This document shows, one piece after another, positions 9,651-20,304 of a stretch of DNA of 64,000 bases (position 1 is the stretch's first letter; each line of letters opens with the position of its first letter). Made by a program: the position numbers and the translations under genes. Under the pieces are notes generated by a model. It did no database searches. It saw only the letters and a program-made list of their open reading frames with translations, and was not told the DNA's origin. This DNA comes from Epithemia pelagica. Taxonomy: Eukaryota > Bacillariophyta > Bacillariophyceae > Surirellales > Surirellaceae. The stretch lies in the NCBI GenBank assembly GCA_946965045.2, contig OX337242.1, forward strand, positions 124,001 through 188,000, written 5' to 3'.

Positions 9651-9906
9651 CGATTACTTCCATATTGGTGATACTCGAAGGAGTAGTATTTTCTATATTG
9701 GATCAGTATTCTCCAAAAGATAAGAACTGCTTCTCCGGCCGGATTGTAGAGCGGCCAAACAACGGCAAAATTGTAGAGCGGCCAAACAACGGCAAAATAT
9801 GGCTACGATATTGGCCGGAAATTGGGCGATCTAGCTACCGGTTCTTATCTTTTGGAGTATACTGATCCAATATAGAAAATACTATTCCTTCGAGTATCAC
9901 CAATAT
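9381..9906 (+). repeat. 526-bp segment duplicated across the assembly gap (first copy)
   Basis: This segment is repeated in direct orientation at 10107-10632 with a constant offset of 726 bases and no difference that I noticed. It runs from the start of the TPR gene to inside the foldback MITE and stops exactly at the N run. The pattern fits an unmerged overlap of two contig ends. Confidence 0.9.
9652..9906 (+). mobile_element. Foldback MITE, copy truncated by the gap
   Basis: This is the same element as 10378-10642, lacking its last ten bases because the sequence breaks into Ns. It is probably not a second genomic copy but the same locus represented twice. Confidence 0.7.
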
Positions 9907-10106
9907 NNNNNNNNNNNNNNNNNNNNNNNNNNNNNNNNNNNNNNNNNNNNNNNNNNNNNNNNNNNNNNNNNNNNNNNNNNNNNNNNNNNNNNNNNNNNNN
10001 NNNNNNNNNNNNNNNNNNNNNNNNNNNNNNNNNNNNNNNNNNNNNNNNNNNNNNNNNNNNNNNNNNNNNNNNNNNNNNNNNNNNNNNNNNNNNNNNNNNN
10101 NNNNNN
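9907..10106. other. Assembly gap, exactly 200 N
   Basis: The gap is 200 unknown bases, a round number typical of an arbitrary placeholder. Its two flanks are the same 526-bp sequence. Confidence 0.98.
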
Positions 10107-10632
10107 CCAAGGTTCCGACATGCTTGAAAGGAAGAAAAGCGATAGAAGATAGAACCTAAAATGGCTTGAGGTTAACGAGTTCGGCTTTCCGCTCTCTGGA
10201 AACTTCAAAAAATGAACCTTTTCGCCGTTGACTGTTGACTGTTTTACGACAATCAGAGAAAAAGACCCAAAAAGATCAAGAAAGAGTGAGAACCTCCGAG
10301 ACTCGGGTAGATCAATATTATGATGTACGAGTCAGTGTTATTGGAAAAAATAAGAATAAATAATACGAGCTCGTAACGATTACTTCCATATTGGTGATAC
10401 TCGAAGGAGTAGTATTTTCTATATTGGATCAGTATTCTCCAAAAGATAAGAACTGCTTCTCCGGCCGGATTGTAGAGCGGCCAAACAACGGCAAAATTGT
10501 AGAGCGGCCAAACAACGGCAAAATATGGCTACGATATTGGCCGGAAATTGGGCGATCTAGCTACCGGTTCTTATCTTTTGGAGTATACTGATCCAATATA
10601 GAAAATACTATTCCTTCGAGTATCACCAATAT
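10107..10632 (+). repeat. 526-bp segment duplicated across the assembly gap (second copy)
   Basis: This is the direct repeat of 9381-9906. It begins inside codon 5 of the left-arm TPR gene, so 10107-10121 is only a 5' stub of that gene and not a separate gene. Confidence 0.9.
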
Positions 10633-10642
10633 GGAAGTAATC
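10378..10642 (+). mobile_element. Foldback MITE with 76-bp inverted termini
   Basis: The first 76 bases (10378-10453, starting GATTACTTCCATATTGGTGA) are the reverse complement of the last 76 (10567-10642) with two mismatches. The core holds two tandem 27-bp units (10469-10522, each starting ATTGTAGAGCGGCC). There is no coding capacity. No convincing target duplication was seen, so the superfamily is unassigned. It lies at the centre of the large palindrome. Confidence 0.85.
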
Positions 10643-10795
10643 TTACAATATGTATTGGAATTATGGAATAGTCTGTAGTCTGATATTGGATATTGGATGT
10701 GATCATGATTATGGAGGCTGACGTCATCTTTCTCCCTACACTCTAATTCTCTAATCTCTAATCTCTAATATCTCAATTCTCAATTCTCCTTTCCA
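10643..10795. other. Central spacer of the palindrome with a CRE-like site
   Basis: This is unique AT-rich sequence between the MITE and the right arm. It contains a perfect TGACGTCA (10719-10726), the bZIP/CRE core, 335 bases upstream of the right-arm TPR gene. It also contains a pyrimidine-rich run of CTCTAAT-like units (10739-10790). Confidence 0.5.
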
Positions 10796-12627
10796 TTACG
10801 AGCTCGTATTATTTATTCTTATTTTTTCCAATAACACTGACTCGTACATCATAATATTGATCTACCCGAGTCTCGGAGGTTCTCACTCTTTCTCCTTGCT
10901 TCTTGATCTTTTTGGGTCTTTTTCTCTGATTGTCGTAAAACAGTCAACAGTCAACGGCAAAAAGGTTCATTTTTTGAAGTTTCCAGAGAGCGGAAAGCCG
11001 AACTCGTTAACCTCAAGCCATTTTAGGTTCTATCTTCTATCGCTTTTCTTCCTTTCAAGCATGTCGGAACCTTGGATGAAACCAGCCGATTCCAATTCTC
11101 CTCGTGGAGACAAGAATAATGGCTTTTTCTCACAACTATCACCGGCTTATCGGGCCGCGTTGGCCTTGAATAACATGGCCATTTCTCTTCTGGAACGAGG
11201 AGACTATCAAGACGCCACCAAGGCCCTTGGTGACTCGTTGACGCTCTTGAAATTAAGCTTTCATCCGGCGGCATCGCATCATGACGAGCAACAAGGGGCA
11301 GTCGACAACTGGAAAAGACTGAATCACCAAACCAAGGTATCTCAAGAAAAACTACATGCCACGGAACAACGCCTGGCCGAATCTTTCCGATTTGGTCGTA
11401 ATCTTCCGCACCACCAAGGTCAGATACACCCATTGGAAGAAGTAGACTTTGCAATAATGAGAAGTGCCATCATGATTGGTTCATCTCATGGACAGTTTTA
11501 TCCCGTTCGAGTTCGAGATTCCCAGTTCTCAACAAGTACTTGTTATGCAGAGGACTCCTCCTGTTGGAGTCAAAGTCAGATGGACGCCGAGCGCCAGTTT
11601 GGTATTGTTTTGTATAATCATGGACTGGCTCATCTTTTGAGGTTCTTGAGAGAAGAGCAAACTTCTCCATACCGCCATTCACTGGCAGTTAACAAGACCC
11701 TTTCGCCAGATCGATTACACAATCGTTCCTTGACACTTGCCTACCGGTCACTGACCTTGTCACACTTGTCGCATTCGCGGTGTTGGGGCCACGAAGAACA
11801 ACAAGGACAAGGAAACAATGTCTCGGAAGTCTTTCCGTCCATACTTTTGTCGGCTCTGGCCTTGAATAGTCTATGTGAGGTCCTCAAGATTCAACACCAT
11901 TTCCCCAAGGCCAGTGAAGCCCTCGAAGCCGCGCTCGGACTCTGTTCCATGGTGGACGAAGACTTTTTCGCCTCATATTACGCTTCGAAAAACTGCCCTG
12001 AAATTGCGGCAGCCGCATAACCGTGGTCTTGCCAACATGACTGGGCAAACGATCGAGTCAATGCACCCAAATAGTCGTGGTCGAGGGGAAATCCCGTCGA
12101 CTTCCTACGCAGTGTGCATGTGATATCGAAATAGAAAACTACCTAGTATACGTGTTGTATAACTATTTTGTCATGTACGGAATATGAAAGCTTGTGGATG
12201 TCGCCCCGGGCTATCTCGTTCGTCTCGAACAGCCGTAGGCGGATACCTGTTCACATTGTATCGGGTCTGCAGCGCCATCGTCTGTTCTCTATTTCCGGTG
12301 GACACATTCCGAATCCAACTGTGGCTCAAACCGCTTGCTCGCATGGTCTAGGTAGGCCAACCCGAGACCCGAGTTCAAGAGCTCCATTTCACGAGCAAAG
12401 GGGCTAAAGTCTCTTCTGCGATACGTGAGGTTCTGTCGCTTGAGGCCATGGATGCAAGAATCAAGAAGAAGTGATGGGAAGATTCGCTTTCTTTCACATT
12501 CTACTTCATACTTCATACTACATCTGCGAGTACTCTTATAGGTAATAGGTATAGGTAGTAGGTAAGGGCTAAAGCTCGCCTGTTTCCTGTTTCCAGTTTC
12601 CTACGTCGCAATTCCCGACTTGATATA
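10796..12627 (+). repeat. Right palindrome arm (1832 bp)
   Basis: This is the inverted copy of 2110-2172 plus 7892-9650. At 12560-12565 it reads through the site where the left arm carries the Gypsy element, with a single copy of the target (AGGGC in this orientation). It is thus an intact empty site. Confidence 0.93.
11061..12020 (+). CDS. TPR-like protein, right-arm copy
   Basis: The first in-frame ATG is at 11061, giving 319 residues identical to the left-arm protein. The 10-bp insertion that distinguishes the arms lies upstream of the ATG, so it could affect promoter or leader but not the product. Helix-rich TPR-like segments occur near residues 25-75 and 255-300 (SALALNSLCEVLKIQHHF). 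The C terminus is acidic and then Ala-rich (NCPEIAAAA). The motif CTACCTAG lies 119 bases after the stop. The function is unknown. Confidence 0.82.
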   Translation: MSEPWMKPADSNSPRGDKNNGFFSQLSPAYRAALALNNMAISLLERGDYQDATKALGDSLTLLKLSFHPAASHHDEQQGAVDNWKRLNHQTKVSQEKLHATEQRLAESFRFGRNLPHHQGQIHPLEEVDFAIMRSAIMIGSSHGQFYPVRVRDSQFSTSTCYAEDSSCWSQSQMDAERQFGIVLYNHGLAHLLRFLREEQTSPYRHSLAVNKTLSPDRLHNRSLTLAYRSLTLSHLSHSRCWGHEEQQGQGNNVSEVFPSILLSALALNSLCEVLKIQHHFPKASEALEAALGLCSMVDEDFFASYYASKNCPEIAAAA

Positions 12628-12677
12628 GTATCGCAGATCGCAGACGTCTTCAATCTTCACTCTTGATTGACTCTTGA

Positions 12678-14036
12678 AGAGGTCGGTCCAGCGGTAAGCG
12701 GTCACGCATCTCCAGCAGAAATTTTCTGTTGCGTGTAAGGCTATCTCCACCCGAGCGCCGCTATGCTCACGTGTATTGGGGCTTTTTGATTGGCCTCGCT
12801 ATCCGGATAGCAAATTAGCGGAGCCAAAGGGAAATAAACTCCACGATCTCCGTTAAAAGAACGCCGCTATCTCGCGTTGCACGTACACATTGCGCATATG
12901 CCCTCTCTTGTTTCGGTTAAAAAGGGGTGCGGCCACGGAAGTTGCGGAATTCAAACAAGACAATCAACGAGAGCAGAAAGCATAAACCAAAGATGGAGGA
13001 CTCGTTGTTCTCCCTCTTCATTGTTGACTGTCATGGTGAATCATGTTGTTGTTCATGGCCAATGTAGATGTAGGTTGTAGGTTGCAGTCCAATCGTCCTA
13101 TTGTCTTCCCTGTCCCTGTCCGATTTCCGATTGATTGGCTGATAATCGAACACATCAATAGTTTGAATGATGCATTTGTTTGATTGTTGCATTCCTTCCG
13201 ATCCGTGATCCTCGAATCATCTTGCTGTGCATGGTCCTTGTCCCATTGTAGGAAGTAGGGAACACAACAATGGAAAAAGAGATGGTAAGCGATCGTCACA
13301 AATCAATACGTGCCATTTGCCATTTGCCATTGCCATGTTTTCGACACGAGAGATACTGTTGGCAGCAGACGTTAATTTATTTATGCCGACGGTTATATTT
13401 TGCTCCGCTATCCGCTAGTTTCCCCACTATTCGGGGCCCCAAATAGCGGCAAAAATAGCGGATAGTGGAGCTGTTTAGCGGTTAGAGGAGATGGTGGAGT
13501 TCGATAGCGGTTTTTGGACCTTTAGCGGCCCCGGGTGGAGATAGCCTAAGGTAAGCGCTACATTGGTCACCATGTGGGATGGGACTGCGCACTGGTCACT
13601 AGGAGTATTATTTATCCTTTCTCATTTGTTTGTTTCGTACTGGTCACCCTGTGTCATTCATTTGCTCCACACAGCCTTCCAAAATGTCTGATTGCAATGG
13701 CAATGATGACTCTTCAACGGTGGAAGAGTGCAATATGGATGGCAATCCGAAGCACACCCCGAAAATGAAGGTTCTGTAAGAGGACACGTATCAGTGTATT
13801 CTTGAAAGGAGAGAATATTGACATGACAACAAAACAAAAAGAGTCTGGGTACCAAGCAACTATTCCACCACTGGAAAGGAAAGCTTTCACCAAGATAGGT
13901 AGTAGCGAGGCATTTTTATCATGGTAGCACAGGTAGTCTTTTCTCCAGCTGGAGGCGCATACCTTGCTCCAGCAGAGTGGTCTCCAGCGCATACCTAGAG
14001 CTCCAGCAGAGATGAGCTGTTGCTGGACCGACCTCT
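12678..14036 (+). mobile_element. TIR DNA element with 8-bp target duplication (hAT-like), hosting a nested element
   Basis: The termini AGAGGTCGGTCCAGC (12678-12692) and GCTGGACCGACCTCT (14022-14036) are perfect inverted repeats. ACTCTTGA flanks both sides (12670-12677 and 14037-14044). An 8-bp duplication suggests hAT, although a 9-bp Mutator-type reading (ACTCTTGAA) is possible if the ends are asymmetric by one base. It encodes no transposase. The only small frame worth noting is at 13684-13779 (31 residues, MSDCNGNDDSSTVEECN), which ends at a GTAAGA donor-like sequence and could be an exon remnant. Much of its length is the nested element at 12739-13546. Confidence 0.8.
12739..13546 (+). 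mobile_element. Nested TIR element with TAA target duplication (PIF/Harbinger-like MITE)
   Basis: The ends GGCTATCTCCACCCG (12739-12753) and CGGGTGGAGATAGCC (13532-13546) are perfect 15-bp inverted repeats, with weaker similarity for a further 10 bp. TAA flanks both sides (12736-12738 and 13547-13549), the three-base duplication favoured by PIF/Harbinger elements. Subterminal CGCTAT/ATAGCG motifs recur, including a second inverted pair near 12809-12823 and 13404-13475. No transposase frame is seen, so it is non-autonomous. Confidence 0.82.
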
Positions 14037-14044
14037 ACTCTTGA

Positions 14045-15365
14045 ACCTTGTCCGTCGACGTTTGTTACGTCATCTTTCGACTTCGATTTGCTTTCTAGAC
14101 CGGTTGGGTAGCTATGGGCTTTGGCGGAGGCTTAGCTCCAAAGTACAATAAGTTCATCGACAATTTGAATCATGAATCATATTTTAACGCATGTCATACA
14201 TTCCCTGGCTAAAATATTAATATTCTAACTTCAATGTTTGGAGCCCCGTCATCATTGGATTCAACAGGTTTCTGAAGTGGAAGCCCTCAGTACGTAAACT
14301 TTAAAGTTTGAATCTGAAAGTTTGCGATGGCTATCACTCGATCATATTGAATAAAATACATGACACTTTGGATATCGGGCGTATCACCGGGACTACAGGA
14401 AAAGCAATAACTCTGAGACAGTTCCAACTTGTACTATCTTTTTCGCTAGGTTGCCCTGTATTCGTGTGTTGTGAGATCATGACTCATATTATTCAAGCAT
14501 ATTATTATTTCATATTGGTTATTGGTTCACTCGCGACTGGGATGCTGCAACCGGCAGAAGCAATCTGTTATTGTGTGTTGATTGTTAATAACAATACACA
14601 TGAATCATGGTGAACATAGACAATAGACACTGACACATTCGTTATCACAGTTATCTGTCATCTGCCTATCCGCAAGTCAAACGATAGGAGTCTCTCGGTC
14701 AACTGTTGTGCTGGATGTATCCAAGGGCCTTGGAACATTCAACAACTTTTTGGCTGCGTGTCGGATGTCGGATCGACAGCATCACCAGAATTTGGGTATC
14801 TGGATATAAGAAAAGACACGTCTTTCTGCCTTGTGAACCATTGCCAAGTACCTCTAGGAAGGTTATAACGAGAGAAAGTTTTTTGTCTGTTTGGCGAAAG
14901 TTCGAGACCTTTGGGGATCGGCATCCAATCCATATCACTGTGTTTGGTCTTGTGTAAGATCAGATAACAGCGGATATGCCGCTCTTCTGCAGTAAGAGAG
15001 TCAGCGGCTCGCCACTTTCAGCTGGTGTATTGAGAGTTTGGCTGTCATCCATTGTTGACTTTCGTTGGAATGGAAATGTTATTGACTACTCCTACTCCTA
15101 TTGACCGTTGCGCTACCTCTACACAAGGGATTGCGATACCTAGCATTCGGAAGCCCTCCGTACAGCATCTTAGTCGCGTTTAATGACGAAAATCGCGACC
15201 ATGAGAGAATGGGACGCGTTCTTGCCGTGTTGGAGAAAAACCGTGAGCAAGAAAAGATCTAATAGATCGACTCATTCTCCCAACCGAGAAAGAGCAACCA
15301 ACAAGTGGGTTGCTTCCGATCCACAGTCTCTCTCCTATAAACATTGAACAGAGAGGTTTCTCAAC
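14045..15365. other. Intergenic, no gene seen
   Basis: Only short unsupported frames occur. TTACGTCATC at about 14066 is CRE-like. Nothing else can be assigned. Confidence 0.4.
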
Positions 15366-16175
15366 ATGATTGACTTGATACAACAACGGTGGTTCCTTGT
15401 CATTCTTGTTGGATGCTCTTTCTCAACGAATCCAGGTGTTTTCGCCTTTGTGCCCACGGCCACACCCTCGACGGGTTCGCACTCGACCCTCTCGTCGACA
15501 GCGCCTTTATCGTCGCCGGAATCCACTACTACAAGTACTTCCAAATTTACCGCCGACGATTTGTTTGCCTTGTCCAAAGACTTTTTGAACAACAATGGAT
15601 TTTACGGTCCGGTCGAGGCCGATCGCTTGGCGGAGGACTTTGTCTTTCGAGGTGGGATTGTCGGTCCCCTCAACAAGCAAGATTATTGTACAACAATGAC
15701 CAAATTGGGTGTTTACCGGGCCTTTGACTTGCAATCCAATGCCTTTGGCTTTTGCATGGATCCCGACGATGAGCAAACGGTTCGATTCTATGTGCGCTAT
15801 TCCGGTCGGCAAGTGGCCGACTGGGATGTTCCCACCACGTTCATGAAGGCCCCCATGCCATCGTCGCCATCGGCACCACCTGTACAAGGCATGACGGAAT
15901 CCTTTTGTCTCAAATTTGACAAGGAGGGCAAGGTGCAATTCTTTTCGGCCGGCAATTTGGTCCCCTTTGGCAATCCCAAAAAGCCCACGGTCGGCAAGTA
16001 TGGTGCCGTCTTTGGTCTCTACAATTATGTCAATCAAGGATTTCGGGTCGACTGGGCCTTGATGAAACCCAATATTCGCAAATTGGGCAATTGGGCGGCC
16101 CAAGTCATGGGCGAAGAACAAGCACCACCCCGCACCAAATCCGATACCATTCCGGATTGGTGGAACGAACATTAA
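15366..16175 (+). CDS. Plastid-targeted NTF2/SnoaL-like protein
   Basis: The protein has 269 residues. The N terminus (MIDLIQQRWFLVILVGCSF) is a signal peptide, followed by GVFAFVPTAT. A Phe right after the likely cleavage site, in an Ala-Phe-x-Pro context, is the hallmark of diatom bipartite plastid presequences, and a Ser/Thr-rich transit region follows. The mature part starts near FTADDLFALSKDFLNNNGFY. The segment AEDFVFRGGIVGPLNKQDY resembles the NTF2-like/SnoaL fold as seen in many algal plastid proteins of unknown role. It has no membrane segment after the presequence. It ends DWWNEH. The localisation call is stronger than the fold call, and the ligand or reaction cannot be stated. Confidence 0.8.
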   Translation: MIDLIQQRWFLVILVGCSFSTNPGVFAFVPTATPSTGSHSTLSSTAPLSSPESTTTSTSKFTADDLFALSKDFLNNNGFYGPVEADRLAEDFVFRGGIVGPLNKQDYCTTMTKLGVYRAFDLQSNAFGFCMDPDDEQTVRFYVRYSGRQVADWDVPTTFMKAPMPSSPSAPPVQGMTESFCLKFDKEGKVQFFSAGNLVPFGNPKKPTVGKYGAVFGLYNYVNQGFRVDWALMKPNIRKLGNWAAQVMGEEQAPPRTKSDTIPDWWNEH

Positions 16176-16373
16176 TGCGGATCATTGTACCATTCCAGAC
16201 ACACACAAGTGTCTGTAGATTTGTAAAGAAAACGAGAATGCAGACTGGGAAACGGATGAAGACACCTTCACAATCTACGTCACTGATATTTCTCCACCAA
16301 CATGTCACGCAAGAATTGGAAACCACAAGACTATATAGACTCTACCTAGTACATAGGCAAACCTATTGTTCGT

Positions 16374-19300
16374 TTACTTTTTGCCTTGTTTTTCCTTGTT
16401 TTTGGCCACTAATCGGGCCAACTTTTCGGCCCGAGCCGTGGCAGCGGCGGCCAATTTTTCGCGTCGCACTTGATTTTCCCGTTCGACTTCGCGTTCCAAT
16501 TCGGCCAAGAGACTGGCCTTGTAATCGTCAAATCCTTCCGTCCATTCCGTCACACCCAACTTTTCCACCACCCACAAGGTACAATCGCATTCGTCAATCA
16601 AGCGTTGGTCGTGTGTCACCACCACGACCCCGCCATTGAATTCGTTAATCGCATCGCACAAGGCGTCGATACTCTCTGTTGTTGTTGTGTTGTTGTGAGT
16701 GAACAAGAAGAGAGACACAGGACAGCGCCACATTGGCAACAAACGGAAAGGAGTGAGAAACGACAAGCTTGTCGAACTCTAGAAGTGTCGTCTCTGTCCG
16801 CCTGCTACAGTACATACCAATATCCAAATTGTTGGTGGGTTCGTCCAACAAGAGAATGTGTGGATTTTGCAAACTCAATTCGACAAAGACCACACGAGCC
16901 TTTTGTCCACCACTCAAATCCCGCATGGCCACTTCGTGCGCATGGCCCTCCAAGCCATATTTGCCCAGTCGGTTGCGGACCGATTGATAATCCTCATTTT
17001 GGAACCGGTCCCGCAAAAACTCGACCGGCGTCTTTTCCATGGGCAACTTGTCCACAAAATGCTGATTGTAAATGCCCATTCTGGAAACGAAATACGTACA
17101 CAGACACACATTTATGCACGAGAGCGAGTGAGTCGACCCAAAGGAACTACCAACAACCATTGTCATGTCACTCGAGATAGATACGTACCGCAATCGTGGA
17201 TTCCGTTTCACTTCTCCCTTGGTGGGTTCCACTTCGGATGTCAAGAGTTTGAGCAAGGTACTTTTTCCGGCTCCATTCGGACCGACAATGGTAATGCGAC
17301 TATCCATATCAATCCCAAAATCAATCAAGTCAAAAATCACGGGATGTTTGGGCGAGTACCGGAAATGCACCCGATTCACTTCCATGACGGGACGGGTCAA
17401 TTCATTGACTTCGGAAAATTCAAACCGGACTTGATATTCCCGGGGTCGTTTGATCAATTCCGTCGCTTCCACCGCCTCGGTACCAGCGGCCACGGCTTGA
17501 TTCTTTTTCTTTTGACTCCGTGCGCCCGCTTCGCGTTTGTTGGCCGTCTTTTTGACCGTTTCTTGAGCCTTTTGTTTGGACTGCCCCGACTTTTTGAGCT
17601 CCCGCAGTCGCTTTTCTTGCTTCTCCCACGCCTTTTGTTGCTGTTCAAACTTGATGCGTTCCGCCTTTTTGAAACTGTCGTAATTGCCCTTGTAGGAGAT
17701 GAGTTTGAGATCTTCAATGTGCAAGATTTCTTCACACACGCTATTCAAAAAATCCTGGTCGTGCGACACCACAAACAAGGTCTTTTTCCATTTCTTGAGA
17801 TATTCTTCCAACCAAATAACGGCATTCAAATCTGAACGAGCACCGAAACACCAAAAGACAGCATACAGAAAAAAGTGGTTGAGTTTCTCTTTCTCCGCTC
17901 GCGCTTGTTCCAACAAACCGGTCAATCCACGTGTACATACCTAAATGATTTGTAGGTTCATCCAACATGAGCAAGGTGGGTTCGACAAAGAGGGCTCGAG
18001 CAAGCTATAACAAGAATAGACCCAGAGCCACAAGACGACATTGGGACCCAAACGAAGAGCAAACAAACCGTGAGATGGGAGTCCAGAGCGTGTGATGTGG
18101 TCTCGGAGGATCAACCAGGGTTGCTCAGGACCACAACCCTGTATCTATATCTATACCAAAGTCACACACGTACCGAAATGCGCATGCGCCATCCTCCACT
18201 AAACATTTTGGTCGGTTTGGTTTGCATATCAATGGCAAATCCCAATCCATACAAGATTCGTCGCGCCTTGGCTTCGGCGGCATCGGCTCCCATGTTGGTC
18301 AATTCATCCACGACTTGTTGCAATCGTTCAATCAATTCCATCGAGGCACCACCGCCACCATCATCGTCCGTCGTTTCCGCATCATCAATGGCCTTGTTGA
18401 GACGTTCTTCTTCTTGCAACAATTCCCATCGTCGCACATCGGCTCGCAAGACGGCTTCGACGGCCGGTGTATCGTCGGCAACAATTTCTTGTTCCACATA
18501 CAAAAAGTCGATGCGGGGTGGCAATTTCAAATCATTCGAGGCAATCATTTTCAAGAGTGTCGATTTACCCTTGCCATTGGGGCCCACCAATCCATAACGC
18601 CGTCCATGCGCAATGGACAGGGTGGCATCTTGAAACAAAATTTTTCCCGCCGCACTAATGGAAAAACTGGGAATTTGGACATCAAGGGAATTTTGCCATT
18701 GGGGATCCTTTTCGTCCACGGCAGTTTGCGAACAGGCAAATTGGGCTCCTTCGCGCGAGGCTTGGGCGGCCGAAGCCGAATATTCCGCTTCCCGTTCTGC
18801 CGCTTGACGAGCCTTGAGCAATCGTTTCCGTTCCTTGTTGCTCAACTTTTTGCCATCGGGACCGTACAACAAGGAGGTATCTTCGTCAGTACCAGCGGCT
18901 GCCGCCGCGGCAGCATCGGCCCCAGTGGCGGTACCATCGCCAATCCCATACATTTCGACTGGTTCGTCCTCGTCCTTGTCCTCGTCACCCGCCTTTTCGT
19001 CCTCCTCCTCCTCCTCTTTTGATTTTGGTTGCGGTGCTTGTTGGGGTGGTGGTTTCAATCCTCCCTTGGCCGCCTTTTGTGGTTGTGATTGTGGTTGCGT
19101 TGGTTCTTGTTCCTCCTTTTTCTTTAGGGCTTGTTCCATTTGCAATTCAAACTTGGACTTGGCCCGAGGCGCCGCTGGTGCTGTTTCCGTATTAGGCGCC
19201 TTGGGTGGTTCCGGAGCAGTCTCTTGTTCGTCCGTCGCCGAGACATGAGTCGTGGTATCTTCTATATCTTCATCGTCATCTTTTTCGTGCGCTTCTCGTT

Positions 19301-20096
19301 CCTTTTTCTCGCGCTTCTTTTCCTTCTTTTCCTTCTTGGCCTCCTTTTTGGCTTTCTTGGCTTCCTTCTTGGCCTTTTTGGCTTCTTTGCGGGCCTTTTC
19401 CTCGTCATCATCTTTTTTGGATTTGGATTTGGATTTGGAGTCGCCCATGCCCCAATCATCGAGCATGACCGCCACTTGTTCCACTTCTTCGTCGTCATCA
19501 TCTTCGTTCTCGTCTTGTTCCGAGTCTTCTTCCTCGCTGTCGTCCAGAGCGGCCAATTTTTGCTTCCAACCACCACCACCACCCTTGTTCTTGTTTTTAT
19601 TCTTGTTCTTGCCCTTTGGTTGGACCTGCAATTCTTCTTCTTCGTCGTCATCATCATCGTCGGAATCCTCGTCATCTTTTTGGCCCTTGGCCGCGGCGGC
19701 AATCGGATCGACAAAGTCGTCGTCGTCATCATCGCCATGTTTGGGTCCACCCTTGCCCTTTTTGTTGTTGTTCTTTTGCTGCTTTCCCTTGGGCTTGGTC
19801 ATGGGTACATCCTCATCGTCATCATCGTCGTCGTCGTCATTTTGTTGCGCCGCAGCGGCGGCGGCAATCGGATCGACAAAGTCGTCGTCGTCATCGTCAT
19901 GTTGCTGTCCCCGTCCCCCCTTTTTATTCTTCTTTTTGCCCTTGCCGCCACCGCCAGTTTGTTGTTGTGCCGGTGCAGCCGCCGGTGCAGTTCCACCGCC
20001 TTTGTTGCCCGCGGCCGCAATGGGATCGACAAAATCATCCTCGTCGTCATCATCGTCGGCAAATTTGCCCCGATTTTTCTTCTTTCCGCGTGCCAT
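16374..20096 (-). CDS. ABCF-family ATPase (ABCF1/GCN20-like), five exons
   Basis: The exons are 20096-18174, 18004-17941, 17831-17189, 17080-16818 and 16675-16374. Together they give 3195 bases (1064 residues). Introns are 169, 109, 108 and 142 bases, all GT-AG, and phases match at every junction. The first ~400 residues are Lys/Asp/Glu-rich, with VDPIAAA repeated three times and poly-Asp runs. Two ABC ATPase domains follow, each with Walker A (GPNGKGKST; GPNGAGKST), signature (FSGGWRMR; LSGGQKAR) and Walker B (LLMLDEPTNHLD; ILLLDEPTNNLD), and a final VTHDQ switch. There are no membrane segments. ABCF proteins act on ribosomes or eIF2 signalling in the cytosol, and the charged N terminus matches ABCF1. 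The last exon ends in a basic coiled tail. It converges with the plastid gene, whose stop lies 198 bases away. Confidence 0.95.
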
Positions 20097-20304
20097 TTTG
20101 TCGTGTCGCGTTGTTTGATGTTCTTTTGTGGTTGGAGAGAATCAGAATCCAAAACGAGCAGAGGCAGGCCTTGATCTATATAGATGTAGACTTTTGTGTG
20201 GTTCAGTGGATGCAATCGCAATCGACGACCATCATGGTCCAAAAACTTCTCTTGCAAACGTGTGATGTGCGTTTGAAGGACAGAGGAGCAGACGAAAATC
20301 ATTT

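Noticed and set aside
9835-10208. Frames translated through the N gap
   Set aside because: They consist mostly of unknown residues and arise from the assembly gap and the duplicated contig end.
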